NCBI RefSeq assembly: GCF_003058325.1
Contig: NZ_CP028843.1
Coordinates: forward strand, 611,501-675,500
Length of the DNA: 64,000 nucleotides
Source: Methylobacterium currus
Lineage (GTDB): Bacteria > Pseudomonadota > Alphaproteobacteria > Rhizobiales > Beijerinckiaceae
Direction: 5' to 3'
The notes under the pieces are model-generated. The model was not told the DNA's origin. It ran no database searches and worked only from the letters and a program-made list of their open reading frames with translations. Made by a program: the position numbers and the translations under genes. Each line of letters starts with the position of its first letter. Positions within the stretch are counted from its first letter, which is position 1. Positions 43,815 to 55,642 of this stretch are shown one piece after another.

Positions 43815-44900
43815 ATGCTCTACCTCCTCTCCGACCTGAGCGGCGTGTTCTCGCCGCTCAACGTCTTCCGCTACATCACCTTCCGGACCGGCGGCGCGCT
43901 GTTCACGGCGGGCTTCTTCGTGTTCTGGTTCGGGCCCTGGATCATCTCGCTCCTGCGCCTGCGCCAGGGCAAGGGCCAGCCGATCCGCGAGGACGGCCCG
44001 CAATCGCACCTGCTGACCAAGCGCGGCACTCCCACCATGGGCGGGCTGATGATCCTGGCCGGCGTGATGGTGGCGGTCCTGCTCTGGGCCAACCCACGCA
44101 ACCACTACGTCTGGATCGTCATGATGGTGACGCTGGGCTTCGGCGCCATCGGCTTCTACGACGATTACCTCAAGGTCACGAAGCAGAGCCACAAGGGCTT
44201 CTCCGGCAAGTTCCGCCTCGGCCTCGAAGCCCTGATCGCGATCGCCGCCTGCGTCGCGGTGGCGGAATATTCCGCTCCGGGCCTCGCCTACCGGCTCGCC
44301 TTCCCGGTCTTCAAGGACGCGATCATCAATCTCGGCCTGTTCTACGTCGCCTTCGCGGGCTTCGTGATCGTGGGCGCAGGCAACGCCGTCAACATCACCG
44401 ACGGCCTCGACGGGCTGGCCATCGTGCCGGTGATGATCGCGGCGGCCACCTTCGGGATCATCGCCTATCTCGTCGGCAACGTGATCTACGCCTCGTACCT
44501 CCAAGTGAACTACGTCCCGGGCACCGGCGAGCTGGCCGTCGTCTGCGGCGCGCTGATCGGGGCGGGCCTCGGCTTCCTGTGGTTCAACGCGCCGCCGGCC
44601 CAGATCTTCATGGGCGATACCGGCTCGCTGGCGCTCGGCGGGCTTCTCGGCACCGTTGCGGTGGCGACCAAGCACGAGATCGTGCTCGGCATCGTCGGCG
44701 GCCTGTTCGTGCTGGAGATCCTGTCCGTCATCATCCAGGTCGCCTCGTTCAAGCTCACTGGCAAGCGCGTCTTCCGCATGGCGCCGATCCACCACCATTT
44801 CGAGCAGAAGGGCTGGAAGGAGCCGCAGGTGGTGATCAGGTTCTGGATCATCGCGGTGGTGCTGGCGCTGCTGGGTCTGGCGACGCTGAAGCTGCGGTAG
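43815..44900 (+). CDS. mraY: Phospho-N-acetylmuramoyl-pentapeptide transferase
   Basis: The 361-residue integral membrane enzyme makes lipid I from UDP-MurNAc-pentapeptide and undecaprenyl phosphate. About ten hydrophobic helices are seen. Catalytic aspartates lie in '[10 protein letters not shown]' (near 113-122) and '[10 protein letters not shown]' (near 193), and the His-rich '[13 protein letters not shown]' is present near the C-terminus. Length and motifs are typical. It may have its own promoter in the preceding gap. Confidence 0.97.
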   Translation: MLYLLSDLSGVFSPLNVFRYITFRTGGALFTAGFFVFWFGPWIISLLRLRQGKGQPIREDGPQSHLLTKRGTPTMGGLMILAGVMVAVLLWANPRNHYVWIVMMVTLGFGAIGFYDDYLKVTKQSHKGFSGKFRLGLEALIAIAACVAVAEYSAPGLAYRLAFPVFKDAIINLGLFYVAFAGFVIVGAGNAVNITDGLDGLAIVPVMIAAATFGIIAYLVGNVIYASYLQVNYVPGTGELAVVCGALIGAGLGFLWFNAPPAQIFMGDTGSLALGGLLGTVAVATKHEIVLGIVGGLFVLEILSVIIQVASFKLTGKRVFRMAPIHHHFEQKGWKEPQVVIRFWIIAVVLALLGLATLKLR

Positions 44901-45104
44901 GGCGATTCGCGACCTCAACACCCTGTCCCGGACGACTGGAGCGTCGGCGGAGGGAGATCCGGGAAAGGGGAGGTGGCCGGTCGGTCCCACCCTCCGCCGC
45001 GCGGCACAGCTTGACGAAGCCTCGCTCCGCGTCTCACTAACCGCCTGAGAGACGCGCCGGGCGCCGGCCCGGCGCCGCCCCCGGTGCGAAGGCCCGATCG
45101 ACGC
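44901..45104 (+). other. Gap between mraY and murD, nothing recognised
   Basis: 204 bases without a convincing frame, hairpin or repeat. It breaks the otherwise overlapping gene order of the cluster, so murD could have a separate promoter here. Confidence 0.4.
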
Positions 45105-46493
45105 ATGACACCCTCCACCACCTTCGCCGGCCGATCCGTCGCATTGTTCGGGCTCGGCGGCTCGGGCCTCGCCACGGCACTCAGCCTCAAGGCCGGCGGT
45201 GCCCGGGTGATCGCCTGCGACGACAACCCGGCGCGGATGGAGGCGGCGGCCCGGCAGGGCATCGAGACCGGCGACCTGAGGCAGGCCGCGTGGACGGATT
45301 TCGCCGCGCTGATCCTCGCCCCCGGCGTGCCCCTGACCCATCCGGCGCCGCACTGGACGGTGGACCTCGCCAAGGGCGCCGGCATCCCGGTGATCGGCGA
45401 CATCGAGCTCTTCTGCCGCGAGCGCGCGGCTCTCTGCCCCGAGGCGCCCTTCGTCGCCATCACCGGCACAAACGGCAAGTCGACCACCACGGCGCTGATT
45501 GCCCACGTGTTGGCGCAGGCCGGCCGCGACGTGCAGATGGGCGGCAATATCGGCACGGCGATCCTGTCGCTGGCGCCGCCATCGAGCGACCGGGTCCACG
45601 TGATCGAGCTGTCCTCGTTCCAGATCGACCTGACGCCGTCGCTGGCACCGACGATCGGGGTGCTGCTCAACCTCACGCCGGACCATCTCGACCGTCACGG
45701 CGACATGACGCATTACGCCGCCATCAAGGAGCGGCTGGTGACCGGCGCCGCCCACGCGATCATCGGGGTCGACGACGCTTTCTGCCGGGCGATCGCGGAG
45801 CGCCGGGCGGGCAAGCTGACCCGGGTGCATGTCGGCGAGGCGGGGGAGGGGCCCGGGATCCTCGCCCGCAACGGGATCGTCGTCGACGGGCTCAGGGAGC
45901 CGGCGGAGCCGGTGGCCGATCTCTCGGGCATCGGCTCCTTGCGCGGCGCCCATAACTGGCAGAACGCCGCCATCGCCTACGCGGTCGCCCGTGAACTGGG
46001 CGTCACGGTGGACGCCTTCGCGGCAGCGCTCGCGACCTTCCCGGGGCTCCCGCACCGGATGGAGGAGGTCGGCTGCCGGGGCGCCGTCCTGTTCATCAAC
46101 GATTCGAAGGCCACCAACGCCGACTCGACCGAGAAGGCGCTCTCGGCCTTCCAGCGCATCCACTGGATCCTCGGCGGCAAGCCGAAGGAGGGCGGCATCG
46201 CGAGCCTCGCGCCGTACTTCCCCCGCGTCGCCCACGCCTACCTGATCGGCGCGGCGACCGAGGACTTCGCCGCCACCCTCGACGGACAGGTGCCGTTCAG
46301 CCGTTGCGGCACGCTCGATGCGGCCGTCGCCGAGGCCGCTGCCGCCGCGGAGCGGGACGGAACGGGCGAAGAGGTGGTGCTGCTCTCGCCGGCCTGCGCC
46401 TCCTACGACCAGTTCCGCAGCTTCGAGGATCGCGGCGACCAGTTTCGTGCGCTCGTAAGAGCTTTGCCGGGCCTGCGCGCCCCAGGCGCCTGA
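45105..46493 (+). CDS. murD: UDP-N-acetylmuramoyl-L-alanine--D-glutamate ligase
   Basis: The product has 462 residues. The N-terminal Rossmann part opens '[17 protein letters not shown]'; the ATP loop '[14 protein letters not shown]' is near 118-131; '[13 protein letters not shown]' and the C-terminal '[15 protein letters not shown]' and '[12 protein letters not shown]' are all present. It adds D-Glu to UDP-MurNAc-L-Ala. ATG at 45105 is chosen by homology; a GTG 21 bases earlier is possible. It is the last recognisable cluster gene: ftsW, murG and murC do not follow. Confidence 0.96.
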   Translation: MTPSTTFAGRSVALFGLGGSGLATALSLKAGGARVIACDDNPARMEAAARQGIETGDLRQAAWTDFAALILAPGVPLTHPAPHWTVDLAKGAGIPVIGDIELFCRERAALCPEAPFVAITGTNGKSTTTALIAHVLAQAGRDVQMGGNIGTAILSLAPPSSDRVHVIELSSFQIDLTPSLAPTIGVLLNLTPDHLDRHGDMTHYAAIKERLVTGAAHAIIGVDDAFCRAIAERRAGKLTRVHVGEAGEGPGILARNGIVVDGLREPAEPVADLSGIGSLRGAHNWQNAAIAYAVARELGVTVDAFAAALATFPGLPHRMEEVGCRGAVLFINDSKATNADSTEKALSAFQRIHWILGGKPKEGGIASLAPYFPRVAHAYLIGAATEDFAATLDGQVPFSRCGTLDAAVAEAAAAAERDGTGEEVVLLSPACASYDQFRSFEDRGDQFRALVRALPGLRAPGA

Positions 46494-46603
46494 CGCACAT
46501 TTCCCTCGATCGGCAAATCGGCGTATGCCGCATTGCGCCGAGCCAGCCCGATTCACCTCGCGCCATCGTGCCGGCTCATTCCGAGCGCTTCGCAAGCGGT
46601 GTC

Positions 46604-47422
46604 ATGTTGCCCCCCCAACGCTTCCTGCCTGCCGAGACTCCGGCCACGCCCGGCCACGCCCCACACCGGCCTGGTCCGCGCAAGATCATCAGCTGGAACC
46701 TGCTGCGGCGGACCGGCGCGACCGTCGACGCCCTCGAGGCGCTGATCGCGCACGAGAAGCCGGACCTGCTGCTGATGCAGGAGGCGACCGTCGACATCAC
46801 GGAGCTGCAGGTCCGGGTCGGCGGGCACTATGCCTGGGCGCCGCTGCCGCGCCGCATCCACGGCCTCGCCATGTGGAGCCCGACGCCCTGGCCGCGCCCG
46901 CCCGAGGTGGTGACCCTGCCGTCGGGCGCGCTGATCGACCGGGTCTGCCAGATCCTCGATCTCGGCACCTTCGGGGTCGCCAATGTCCATCTCTCGCACG
47001 GCCAGGTGCTCAACCGTCGCCAGCTGCGCCGCATCGCCCAGCACCTGCCGGTGCGCGCCGCGGTGCTCGGCGACTACAACATCGTGGGGCCGGCCCTGCT
47101 GCCGGGCTTCCACGATGTCGGGCCGCGCCATCCGACCCACGCCATGGTCGACCTCCTTCCCCTGCGCCTCGACCGCTGCCTCGTGCGCGGGCTGACCTGC
47201 CGGGGCCAGGCGGTGCTGCCCCGCGGCGCCTCCGACCACCGGCCGATCGTGGTCCATCTCGAACCCGGCAACCCGCAAGGGAGGCGCGAGCCCCTGCGAG
47301 ACCGCATCGAGGCGTTTCGCGACCGGGCCGAGGATTTCCGCAAGCGCGCGCCGCTCAAAGATATGGCAGCAGCAATCGCACGCCGGCGTCGCGCAGGCGG
47401 ACGGCCATCCCGCGAGAGTTGA
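46604..47422 (+). CDS. Endonuclease/exonuclease/phosphatase family protein
   Basis: The product has 272 residues. EEP-fold signatures are visible: 'KIISWNLLRR' (metal Asn), 'DLLLMQEATVDI' (catalytic Glu), 'AAVLGDYNIVGPALL' (Asp/Asn) and 'GASDHRPIVVHLE' (Asp-His). No signal peptide. The Arg-rich C-terminus may bind nucleic acid or membrane. The substrate (DNA, phosphodiester or sphingolipid-like) is unknown. Its last 68 bases overlap the convergent cardiolipin synthase gene. A GTG at 46568 is an alternative start. Confidence 0.85.
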   Translation: MLPPQRFLPAETPATPGHAPHRPGPRKIISWNLLRRTGATVDALEALIAHEKPDLLLMQEATVDITELQVRVGGHYAWAPLPRRIHGLAMWSPTPWPRPPEVVTLPSGALIDRVCQILDLGTFGVANVHLSHGQVLNRRQLRRIAQHLPVRAAVLGDYNIVGPALLPGFHDVGPRHPTHAMVDLLPLRLDRCLVRGLTCRGQAVLPRGASDHRPIVVHLEPGNPQGRREPLRDRIEAFRDRAEDFRKRAPLKDMAAAIARRRRAGGRPSRES

Positions 47423-48791
47423 GGTCCGCGCTCGTCAGGCGCTGCTCCATCTTGGCCCGCATCAGCCCGTCGAGGTCGGCCGCGAAGTCGGAATCATAGA
47501 TCTCGACATTGAGCTCGAAGTTGAGCCGGAAGCTGCGGCTGTCCCAGTTGGCGCTGCCGACGAAGCACCAGGCATCGTCGACCACCATCAGCTTGGAATG
47601 GTCGAAGGGCGGCCGGTCGAGCCAGATCCGCACGCCCGCTTCCAGGAGTGGCCCGACATGGGCCCGCGTCGCCCAGTCGACCACCCGGTGGTTGCTCGCC
47701 TGCGGGATGATGACGTCGACGGTGACGCCCCGCATCGCCGCGAGGCCGAGCGCCGTCAGCAGCGTCTCGCTCGGCAGGAAATAGGGCGTGGCGAGGCGGA
47801 CCGAGCGCCGGGCGGTGGCCACCGCCTCCAGCACCACGAACTCGATCTTCTCGATGTCGGCGTCGGGCCCCGAGGTGACCACCCGGGCGAGGGAGGACCC
47901 GGCCGGCGGAATCTCCGGAAACCAGGCCGGTCCCTCCAGGTCCTCGCCCTTGACGAAGGCCCAGTCGCGCCAGAAGGCCTGGGCGAGCTGGCCGACCACC
48001 GGGCCGTCGATGCGGAAATGGCTGTCGCGCACCGGCTCCGGCGGGTCCTTCGCCATGACGTTCTCGTCGGCGATGTTGACCCCGCCGACGAAACCGACCC
48101 GGCCGTCGATCAGAAGAAACTTCTTATGGGTGCGCAGGTTCAGGAACGGCATCCGCCAGGGCAGCGCCGAGTGCATGAACAGGCCGGCCGGGATCCTTAA
48201 GCTCCGCAGGCGCCGGTACATCGCCGGGAAGAAGTAGCCGCTGCCGATGCCGTCGATCAGCACGCAGACTGCGACGCCCCGCGCCTTGGCGGCGGCGAGC
48301 GCCTCGGCGAAGGTCCGGCCGCTGTCGTCGTCGCGCATGATGTAGCTCGACAGCGCGACGCTCGTCCGCGCCTCGCCGATCGCCGCCAGCATCGCCGGGT
48401 ACGCCTCATCGCCGTGGCGGTAGCGCCGGATGCGGTTGCCGGCCACCAGCGGCAGGCCGCTGATCCTCTGCACCGCCTGCTTCAGGGGCTGGAACGCGTC
48501 GGGCACCTCGGCCACCGGCGGCGGCGGGGCGCCGGGCCGGGGACCGGGCAGCACCGGCAGGCGGCGGGCGCGCCGGGTCACCCGGTTGATGCCGAACATC
48601 ACGTAGAGCAGGCTGCCCATGAGCGGCGAGAGCCAGGCCAGGCCGATCCAGCCGATCGCCGCGCTTACCTCGCGCTTGTTCATCAGCGCGTGCACCGTGA
48701 CGATGACCGCGATGGCGAGGCCGATCGGCGCCAGCACGTCGGCCCGGATCGACGTCAGAATCCCGAGCCAGCGGTAGATCTCGTGTTCCAC
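47355..48791 (-). CDS. cls: Cardiolipin synthase
   Basis: The product has 478 residues. Two N-terminal membrane helices (near 15-33 and 42-62) precede two phospholipase D domains, each with an HKD motif: 'HKKFLLIDGRVGFVGG' near 221 and 'HSKLMVVDDAWCFVGS' near 397. It joins two phosphatidylglycerol molecules into cardiolipin in the inner membrane. The 3' end overlaps the neighbouring EEP gene tail to tail, so the two mRNAs are complementary over 68 bases. Confidence 0.95.
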   Translation of the reverse strand: MEHEIYRWLGILTSIRADVLAPIGLAIAVIVTVHALMNKREVSAAIGWIGLAWLSPLMGSLLYVMFGINRVTRRARRLPVLPGPRPGAPPPPVAEVPDAFQPLKQAVQRISGLPLVAGNRIRRYRHGDEAYPAMLAAIGEARTSVALSSYIMRDDDSGRTFAEALAAAKARGVAVCVLIDGIGSGYFFPAMYRRLRSLRIPAGLFMHSALPWRMPFLNLRTHKKFLLIDGRVGFVGGVNIADENVMAKDPPEPVRDSHFRIDGPVVGQLAQAFWRDWAFVKGEDLEGPAWFPEIPPAGSSLARVVTSGPDADIEKIEFVVLEAVATARRSVRLATPYFLPSETLLTALGLAAMRGVTVDVIIPQASNHRVVDWATRAHVGPLLEAGVRIWLDRPPFDHSKLMVVDDAWCFVGSANWDSRSFRLNFELNVEIYDSDFAADLDGLMRAKMEQRLTSADLNSRGMAVRLRDAGVRLLLPYL

Positions 48792-48914
48792 ACGGCCTCC
48801 TGCCGGCGTTGTCCGGGGATGCGTCCGGCGCAGGACAAAGGGCAGAGATCACGGGATACGGGAGGGCGGTGCGGGAATCCACACAGGTCCGTCGGCCGTC
48901 CACCGTCCGCCATG

Positions 48915-48941
48915 AAAAATCCCCCGCCCCGGGGAGGGGCG
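48915..48941 (-). terminator. Rho-independent terminator of typA
   Basis: On the minus strand a GC-rich hairpin (GCCCCTCCCCGGGGCGGGGG) is followed directly by ATTTTT, about 35 bases after the typA stop. This is the clearest U-tract terminator in the window. Confidence 0.65.
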
Positions 48942-48973
48942 AGGGACAAGATCTCAGGCGTGCCTGCGAGCGA

Positions 48974-50800
<1,827 letters not shown>

Positions 50801-50940
50801 GGGATATCCGAAGCAAACAAAGCCCGGCACGCCGCGGGCCGCCAGGATGGCAGCCGGACGCATCGAGCCGGGGAAAAACTGTTGCGTCGCAATATAAGGT
50901 GTGGCGCCTCTTCGCAAGAGGGCACCCGTCTCCGAATGGG

Positions 50941-52305
50941 TCACTCCGCCGCGGTCGTGAGCGAGTCCCGCCCGCGCTCATGATGCTGGGACTGCCGCTC
51001 CAGCAGCACGGCCCGGCGCTCCGCGATGGCCCGCCTCGCCTGGTCGAGACCGAGGGTGAAGGCCGCCACCCCGGCATTGTCGATGGCGCCGGTGCCGGCC
51101 CGGGCCAAAGCCGCGGCCAGGATCTCGTCGGCCTGGCGCTCGAGGTCGGCGAGCTCCAGCACCTCCTCGACGTCGCGGCTCGCCCGCACGATGGCGAGTA
51201 GCTGGCGCAGCAGCGCCATGTCCCTGGCCCGCGAGCGGTTGGCCGCCCGCGACACCAGCGTGGCGGCGGCGGAGCCTAGGATCGAGACGCACATCACCAT
51301 CAGGTAGAACCAGTCGCCGTAGCGCTCGAAGAAGCTCTCGACCTCGCCCTCGTAATAGGCCTGAGCCCCGGGATGGACCGGGAGCGACGCGCTCTTCGAG
51401 GTGTCGGGCGCCTCGATCTGGTTGGCGAGCGGCACCTCGACGGCGAGGCCCGGACGGTTGACGAAGAGCAGCCGGGTCAGCTCCGACACCACCGAATCGG
51501 ACAGGTGGGCCTGGGCCACCAGCCGGTGGCTGACCCCGATCGTCGCGACGGTCTCGGCCGGGCGCGGCGGCGTGCCGCCGAAGGTGCCGCGGGCGATCTC
51601 GACGCTCTCCAGGGCCGGCCAGCGCCGGGCCAGCACCGCCGCCTCGCCGATCGGGATGAAGTTCGGGGTGCTGCCGGTGGAGGTCCCGTCTCCCGATTCT
51701 CCGTTTCTCTTGGCGATGCTCGCCACCACCTCGCCGGCGGTGCGCCCGGTGAGCGGGCTCACCACCATCACGGCGTCGACCCGGTGCTCGCGCAACGCCT
51801 CGCCGGCCTCGTGCCCGTCGCCGATCGGTACGATCGTGACGGCGTCGGCCGGAATGTCGTAATGCTCCAGGATGGTGGCGAGCAGCCGGGTGTTGCCGGA
51901 GGGGTTGCGCACGATCCCGACCCGGCGCCCCCGCAGGTCCGGCACGGCGGCGAGCGACGGATCGGTCGCCAGCAGCAGCACTGCGTTGCGATGGAGGATC
52001 GCCACCGTCTGGGTGTTCGCCGGGATGCCGACGTCGGAGCGCACTACCGCGAGGTCGGCCTTGCCCCTCTCGGCCAGGCCCGCGCTCTCGGCGACTCCCC
52101 CCGTCGCGACGGGCCGCAGGCGCACGTCCTCGTGGGTGCGGGCCAGCGACTGCGCCACCGCCGCGACGAGGCGCGCATCCTCGCTGCCCGACGGGCCGAC
52201 CGCGACGCGCAGGGTCGTCGGCTGCCCGAGCCACTGATAGGCGAGCAGGCCCGTCGCCACGAGGGCGAGGAGAGTCGCGAGGACGATGGGAACGTGGCGC
52301 CGCAT
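50941..52305 (-). CDS. TAXI-family TRAP-type solute-binding protein, orphan
   Basis: The product has 454 residues. An N-terminal signal anchor (7-24) precedes a periplasmic TAXI domain ('LRVAVGPSGSEDARL', 'ADLAVVRSDVGIPANTQTVA', 'NPSGNTRLLATILEHY'). A second hydrophobic segment near 350-368 ('WFYLMVMCVSILGSAAATLV') is followed by a cytoplasmic helical tail rich in Arg and Glu, likely coiled coil. No TRAP membrane subunits are nearby, so it may be a membrane-tethered sensor rather than a transporter part. Confidence 0.85.
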   Translation of the reverse strand: MRRHVPIVLATLLALVATGLLAYQWLGQPTTLRVAVGPSGSEDARLVAAVAQSLARTHEDVRLRPVATGGVAESAGLAERGKADLAVVRSDVGIPANTQTVAILHRNAVLLLATDPSLAAVPDLRGRRVGIVRNPSGNTRLLATILEHYDIPADAVTIVPIGDGHEAGEALREHRVDAVMVVSPLTGRTAGEVVASIAKRNGESGDGTSTGSTPNFIPIGEAAVLARRWPALESVEIARGTFGGTPPRPAETVATIGVSHRLVAQAHLSDSVVSELTRLLFVNRPGLAVEVPLANQIEAPDTSKSASLPVHPGAQAYYEGEVESFFERYGDWFYLMVMCVSILGSAAATLVSRAANRSRARDMALLRQLLAIVRASRDVEEVLELADLERQADEILAAALARAGTGAIDNAGVAAFTLGLDQARRAIAERRAVLLERQSQHHERGRDSLTTAAE

Positions 52306-52650
52306 GGGTCTTCAATGGCGGGGCGGGGCGGGGTTCGGCAATCCGGCCGATTGGCGCGGGTGGTCCTACGCCCGGCCGGGATCGGACCAGTTCCGCTTCG
52401 CCTGCACGCGCCGCCGAGGAGCGAGCGCCACCCAAGGTTCAGCGCGCATGCAAGCCCGCCGATCAATGCTGTGCTATCGCAATCCGGGCGAGCAGATTCG
52501 CCTACGCAGGCATACGCAGTGGCTTCGGCCAAGAGACATATCTCAATCACGGCGCGTATCCGATCAGATATGAACGCACGCTGATGGAGATTTTCTAGAT
52601 TATTTCTTCTCCATCTTCATCTCATTCAGGGCCAGAAAAGGGGAGAATCC
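52306..52650. other. Intergenic gap with an AT-rich block
   Basis: Bases 52540-52640 are unusually AT-rich for this genome (ATTTTCTAGATTATTTC and neighbours) and precede a small gene with a good ribosome binding site, so they probably hold its promoter. No hairpin or repeat was found. The left part has only short frames without family resemblance. Confidence 0.4.
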
Positions 52651-52965
52651 ATGAGGAGGGGGAGGGCGTTTCCAGTCAGGGAAGCGATCACGAAAGTCAC
52701 TGCGGTGTCCTCCATCCTCGCCCGCGCGACGCATATCGTCGTGACGAGCGCCGGATTCGGGCAAGCAGCCCCTCGTCTGCCGGTTGCTCTCGTGATCGAG
52801 GTGCCGCTCTTCGTGACCGCTGCCGCGATGACGGTCAATCTGCTTCTGCTCGATGTCCAGCTGCCGATCGTCCGGCGCGTCATCGCCTCGCTGGGCAGCC
52901 GGAGAGGTCGGCCGGCCCGTCCGGTCGACCGGCGACCGGACCTCTTCGGCAGCGATCCTCTGTGA
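52651..52965 (+). CDS. Small membrane protein of unknown function, 104 residues
   Basis: A basic N-terminus is followed by a hydrophobic region in two parts ('LPVALVIEVPLFVTAAAM', 'TVNLLLLDVQLPIV') and then an Arg-rich tail. AAAAGGGGAGA lies at correct spacing before the ATG and an AT-rich region precedes it, which together support expression. I do not recognise the family. It is convergent with the next small gene. Confidence 0.5.
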   Translation: MRRGRAFPVREAITKVTAVSSILARATHIVVTSAGFGQAAPRLPVALVIEVPLFVTAAAMTVNLLLLDVQLPIVRRVIASLGSRRGRPARPVDRRPDLFGSDPL

Positions 52966-52977
52966 CCGGCGCCTGCC

Positions 52978-53238
52978 TCACACCGCTCCCCGCAGCCCCA
53001 GGGCGATCACCGCCAGGATCGCCGCGCCGAGCGCCGGGCCCACGGTCGCGATCACCAGGGCGCCCGGATGGTAGCCCGGAGCCGCGAGGTAGCGCTGATG
53101 TCCGCCCGTCTCCTGCCGGAGCAGCGGCGCAGAAAGCCGCGCCGCCGCTCCGGGTGTCCGACCCTGCCGCATGATGCCGTCCCCGCCCGCTTGGCCGCCC
53201 CGTCCGGGGCGGCGCGAGACCTGTTGTGTGAGGCCCAT
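52978..53238 (-). CDS. Small protein with C-terminal membrane helix, 86 residues
   Basis: The first 55 residues are polar, Gly/Arg/Gln-rich; the last 28 form one hydrophobic helix ('ALVIATVGPALGAAILAVIA'). This tail-anchor layout is coherent, and an AGG lies upstream of the ATG, but the start is uncertain (an internal ATG gives 64 residues). No family recognised. Confidence 0.4.
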   Translation of the reverse strand: MGLTQQVSRRPGRGGQAGGDGIMRQGRTPGAAARLSAPLLRQETGGHQRYLAAPGYHPGALVIATVGPALGAAILAVIALGLRGAV

Positions 53239-53319
53239 CAGGCACCTGGCGGCGTGAAGAGGTGGTGAATCCGATCCCTCGCATTCTCCTTGTCGTGAAT
53301 CGGGGGTTAGCGCGCCGGG

Positions 53320-54120
53320 TCAGCGCCCCTTGATCGGGTCGAGGCCCGTCGCGGCGACGGCCGCGGCGTTCTCCGGGGCGGAGAGCCAGGCGATCAGCGC
53401 CTTCGCCTCCTCCGGATGGGCGGCGCCCTTCGGGATTCCGGCCGAGAACACCGTCACCTGCTGCACCTCCGCCGGGACCGGCCCGACGATGGTGATGCCC
53501 TTGACCGGCTTCAGCTCGCTCAACTGCTGGAAGCCGAACGCGGCATCGCCCCGGGCGACGACGGTGCCGACGCGCTCGGCGACGATCATCCGGCTCTTGC
53601 CCGCCAGCTGGTCGTGCAGGCCGAGCTTCCGGAACATCTCCGTCTCGATGTAGACGCCGCTGGCGCTGTCCGAATAGGCGATCGAGGGGGCGGCGAGCAG
53701 CGCCTGCTTGAAGTGCTCCAGGTCGTGGATGTCCGGCACCGGCGCCCCGGCCTTGACCGCGAGGCCGATGCGGGAATCGGCGAGCGCGACCTTGCTGCCG
53801 GGCAGGATCCTCCCGTCCTTGTCGAGTCCGTCGAGGGCGTAGCCGACCATGATCAGCACGTCGGCCGGTTCTCCCCGCGCCAGGCGCACGGGGATCGCCT
53901 CCGGCGCCGTGCCCATCGAGGGGCCATAGGCGGTCTCCACCGTATTGCCCGTCTTCGCCTCGAACCCCGGCACCAGGGCCTGGTAGGCGGCGGTGAAGCC
54001 GCCGGAGATCATCACCCGGATCTCCGCCGCCCGGGCCGGGGCGGCGAGGACGAGCCCGGCCAGCAGGCCGGCGGTCAAGCGGGCGAGGGCGGTTCTCCGG
54101 CGCAGTGTCGTCGTGGTCAT
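53320..54120 (-). CDS. ModA-like periplasmic substrate-binding protein, orphan
   Basis: The 266-residue precursor has a signal peptide ending 'APARAA'. The mature domain is of the molybdate/tungstate-binding type: '[20 protein letters not shown]', '[15 protein letters not shown]', '[16 protein letters not shown]' and '[22 protein letters not shown]'. GGGAGGAAG precedes the ATG. No modB or modC follows. ModA paralogues of this kind often bind organic anions or act alone; the divergent MFS organic-acid carrier fits that, but the ligand is not determined. Confidence 0.85.
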   Translation of the reverse strand: MTTTTLRRRTALARLTAGLLAGLVLAAPARAAEIRVMISGGFTAAYQALVPGFEAKTGNTVETAYGPSMGTAPEAIPVRLARGEPADVLIMVGYALDGLDKDGRILPGSKVALADSRIGLAVKAGAPVPDIHDLEHFKQALLAAPSIAYSDSASGVYIETEMFRKLGLHDQLAGKSRMIVAERVGTVVARGDAAFGFQQLSELKPVKGITIVGPVPAEVQQVTVFSAGIPKGAAHPEEAKALIAWLSAPENAAAVAATGLDPIKGR

Positions 54121-54310
54121 GGCTTCCTCCCGGGCGCGTTCGTCCGCAGCCACTGGCGATGGTCGCCCGTCCGACAGGCCTGCTCCACCGACTTTCCGGA
54201 ACGAACGCTCACTGGGCGCGGATTTCGCGGGATTAGATTTTCCTGTCAAACGTGCCGGCGATGGCGGTAGAGAGGAGGCAGACGAGGAAGCCCGCATCCG
54301 GGAGGAAAGC

Positions 54311-55630
54311 ATGGCAGGTCCGGTGGACGGTCCGCAGGGATCGAAGGTCGCCACGGTGTTGCGCGTCACGAGCGGCAACTTCCTGGAGATGTTCGACTTC
54401 TTCCTGTTCGGCATCTACGCGAGCCACATCGCGAAGGCGTTCTTCCCGGCCGGGAACGAGTTTGCCTCGCTCATGCTCACCTTCATGACCTTCGGTGCCG
54501 GCTTCCTGATGCGGCCGCTCGGGGCGATCTTCCTCGGCGCCTATGTCGACCGGATCGGCCGGCGACGGGGCCTGATCGTGACGCTCGGCATCATGGCCGC
54601 CGGCACGGTGCTGATCGCCTTCGTGCCGTCCTACCAGTCGATCGGCCTCGCGGCGCCGTTCCTGGTGCTGGTCGGCCGGCTGCTCCAGGGCTTCTCCGCC
54701 GGCGTCGAGCTCGGTGGCGTCTCGGTCTACCTCGCCGAGATGGCGACGCCGGGCCACAAGGGCTTCTACGTTTCCTGGCAATCGGGCAGCCAGCAGGTCG
54801 CCGTGATGGTGGCGGCCCTGATCGGCTTCGCCCTGAGCCACGCCCTGGTGCCGGACCAGATGTCCGAGTGGGGCTGGCGCATCCCGTTCTTCATCGGCTG
54901 CATGATCGTGCCGTTCCTGTTCTACATCCGGCGCTCGCTGGAGGAGACGCAGGAGTTCCTGCACCAGAAGCACCGTCCTACGCTCGGCGAGGTCTTCACC
55001 TCGCTGGGCCAGAACTGGAAGACGGTGGCACTCGGCATGCTGCTCGTGGTGATGACCACGGTGTCGTTCTACACCATCACGGTCTACACCCCGACCTTCG
55101 GCAAGAGCGTGCTGAAGCTGTCCGAGACCGACAGCCTGATCGTCACCTTCTGCACCGCCCTGTCGAACCTGATCTGGTTGCCGGTGATGGGCGCCCTGTC
55201 CGACAGGATCGGCCGCAAGCCGATCCTGATCGCCTTCTCGGCGCTGGCGATGCTCACCGCCTATCCGGCGCTGGCGTGGCTCACCTCCAACATCTCGTTC
55301 ACCAACATGCTGCTCACGTTGCTGTGGCTGTCCTTCCTGTACGGGAGCTACAACGGCGCGATGGTGGTGGCGCTGACCGAGATCGTCCCGAAGCATGTCC
55401 GCACCACCGGCTTCTCGCTGGCCTACTCGCTCGCCACCGCGCTGTTCGGCGGCTTCACCCCGGTCGTCTCGACCTGGCTGATCAAGGAACTCCACAACAA
55501 GGCGGCGCCGGGCCTGTGGATGGCCTTCGCGGGCGCCTGCGGCCTCATCGCCACCCTGCTGATCTACCGCCGCGGCGCAACCGCGACCGACGCGCTTCCC
55601 GGTGCGGCGCGGCCCGCGGCCGGCGAATAG
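54311..55630 (+). CDS. MFS transporter of the metabolite:H+ symporter family
   Basis: The product has 439 residues and twelve predicted helices. Family marks: '[20 protein letters not shown]', the loop 2-3 motif '[13 protein letters not shown]', '[15 protein letters not shown]' in helix 4, and '[13 protein letters not shown]' repeating the motif at loop 8-9. It is close in type to citrate/tricarballylate and alpha-ketoglutarate symporters. GGAGGAAAGC precedes the ATG. It is divergent from the ModA-like gene with a 190-base gap. Substrate not determined. Confidence 0.9.
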   Translation: MAGPVDGPQGSKVATVLRVTSGNFLEMFDFFLFGIYASHIAKAFFPAGNEFASLMLTFMTFGAGFLMRPLGAIFLGAYVDRIGRRRGLIVTLGIMAAGTVLIAFVPSYQSIGLAAPFLVLVGRLLQGFSAGVELGGVSVYLAEMATPGHKGFYVSWQSGSQQVAVMVAALIGFALSHALVPDQMSEWGWRIPFFIGCMIVPFLFYIRRSLEETQEFLHQKHRPTLGEVFTSLGQNWKTVALGMLLVVMTTVSFYTITVYTPTFGKSVLKLSETDSLIVTFCTALSNLIWLPVMGALSDRIGRKPILIAFSALAMLTAYPALAWLTSNISFTNMLLTLLWLSFLYGSYNGAMVVALTEIVPKHVRTTGFSLAYSLATALFGGFTPVVSTWLIKELHNKAAPGLWMAFAGACGLIATLLIYRRGATATDALPGAARPAAGE

Positions 55631-55642
55631 TGAGGCTGGGCG

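Noticed and set aside
43794..46595. A 933-codon frame antisense to mraY and murD
   Set aside because: It is the complement of two certain enzymes and has the Arg/Asp/His-rich composition of a shadow frame.
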